Below, one piece after another: positions 63,045 to 64,000 of a DNA stretch of 64,000 nt. Below the pieces are notes generated by a model. The model was not told where the DNA came from and did not search any database. It saw nothing but the letters and a program-made list of their open reading frames with translations. The position numbers were made by a program, and so were the translations under genes. Source of the stretch: Ypsolopha sequella (taxonomy: Eukaryota; Arthropoda; Insecta; Lepidoptera; Ypsolophidae); assembly GCA_934047225.1 (NCBI GenBank), contig OW204012.1, positions 2,294,001 to 2,358,000 of the forward strand. Direction: 5' to 3'. Numbering within the stretch: position 1 is the stretch's first letter; the number at the start of each line of letters is the position of its first letter.

Positions 63045-64000
63045 ATGACCAGATCCCCGTTCATTAAATAACACTTTCGTCAGGTTCCAACACTGACAGC
63101 AGGATAGCGTATACAATTTTCAACGCGTGCGACAGAGATGTTAATAGAACCCGTGTCGCGACCCCTAGTTTATGAACGCGCCCCAGTGTCATTCTTTTTA
63201 CAAATTGTCTAAACTTCCCCGGCGAGCTTCATTCTACCGCGCCCAAGTAGCCACCGAAAAATTGGAGATTAGAATTTATTTATTTCGTAAAGGGTAAAAT
63301 AAAAGTGATGAAAATAATAATATAGTAATACGGTGTATCTGTGAAGGTGCGTCCCCAGGGGGGGTGATCAGGGGGGGGGTCAAAAAGCCTCATAATGTTC
63401 TGAAAAAAATATCAAAATTTAACACTTTTCAATATAATAATTTAAGAAATATCTCCCGATGTTTTGAAAACTGGACACGCGCCTACAGTATAGTTAGGGA
63501 GGCGAATAGGGGAATTTTCGGTAATACTCGAGCGTGGCAGTTTAAGATATGAGAGATACCTTAGACCTAATAGAACAACCTTGTAAAGTATTTAGCTCTA
63601 TATGTAGTGACGCGCGCCTAGGATAGACGATCTGATTAGTAAAAAAAAATCGATAGTCTGAAATACTCGAGCGCGTCAGATTAAGATATTGGGGGTTGAT
63701 TTTAGTGTTTTAAGACTAAATTTAACTAATCTGACGATAAGTCCTTGACGCCGCCGAGTTATAGGGTCGCGAACTTGTAAAAAAAAAACGTTAATCCGGC
63801 ATTCTCGAGCGCGATTTTATTTTTTTTTATTTTGAAGAATATAATCTAAAACTTACTAAAAATACAAAATCTGCCGGTTTCTGCATGACCAGAAGTGTGG
63901 AGGAGCCATTTTGTCTTCCGAAAAACGCGTTGCGGCATATAAGTCGCGAACGATACATTTAACAAAAAAAAAGTTTAAATAAACAAAAAAGGTAATTTTA
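63045..64000. other. Unclassified region with repeated CTCGAGCG motif
   Basis: ATACTCGAGCG or TTCTCGAGCG recurs at about 63525, 63664 and 63803 (spacing about 140 bp), each in a similar AT-rich setting (a poly-A run before it, CAGATTAAGATAT after one). It may be a tandem or dispersed repeat. No coding sign. Confidence 0.4.

Overview
This is AT-rich animal genomic DNA, almost certainly from a moth or butterfly. The host genes are broken into short exons by introns, and nearly everything else is transposable elements (TEs). The TE set is typical of insects and includes lepidopteran-looking families: BEL/Pao, CR1-like LINEs with an FP-type ORF1, Helitron-like ends closing in CTAG, hAT, P and Tc1/mariner MITEs, and the dispersed repeat headed by GTGCGAGTCRGACTCG. 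I see no bacterial-style operon, rRNA gene, CRISPR array or confident tRNA gene.

Main host gene (minus strand, 39892 down to 6247, probably extending past both ends). Eight exons have usable splice sites and every reading phase agrees: 39892-39767, 13088-12980, 12027-11891, 11152-11078, 10347-10265, 9195-9070, 8260-8110 and 6365-6247. Together they encode a chymotrypsin-fold serine protease homolog whose three catalytic positions are all replaced (His to Ala, Asp to Thr, Ser to Ala), followed by a C-terminal extension I cannot name. Two exons of this gene have been amplified in place. The exon carrying the lost Ser position is followed by four more full-length copies and one partial copy, separated by 13-15 nt remnants that still hold a donor and an acceptor. 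The 3' half of the exon carrying the lost His position, with its splice donor, is repeated about 12 times as a 72-bp satellite. The 26.7-kb intron between the first two exons is almost entirely TE.

TE layout. 1-1215: CR1/L2-like LINE 3' part. 1.3-6.2 kb: nested DNA transposons (Tc1-like, two hAT, MITEs). 13-18 kb: MITEs and the GTGCGAGTC repeat. 18186-25969: a complete BEL/Pao retrotransposon with near-identical LTRs and a 5-bp duplication. 27.4-37.1 kb: a diverged second copy of the 16.2-17.9 kb segment, opened by a CR1-like LINE (27974-32955) and by an internally deleted BEL/Pao (33380-36618); the 16.2-17.9 kb copy shows both sites empty. 38219-39549: a four-level nest. 44456-46558, 52544-56936 and 54239-56489: P-like elements with THAP-domain remnants and 8-bp duplications, one inserted inside the THAP exon of another. 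61601-63036: a hAT element.

Other host candidates: two plus-strand first exons (50272-50329 and 51737-51809), each encoding a signal-peptide-like start and ending in the same phase at a GTAAG donor; a possible terminal exon at 59116-59153; and two weak minus-strand exon candidates near 48.0-48.4 kb. Family names for TEs come from recognised motifs, TIRs and target-site duplications read by eye, without database searches.
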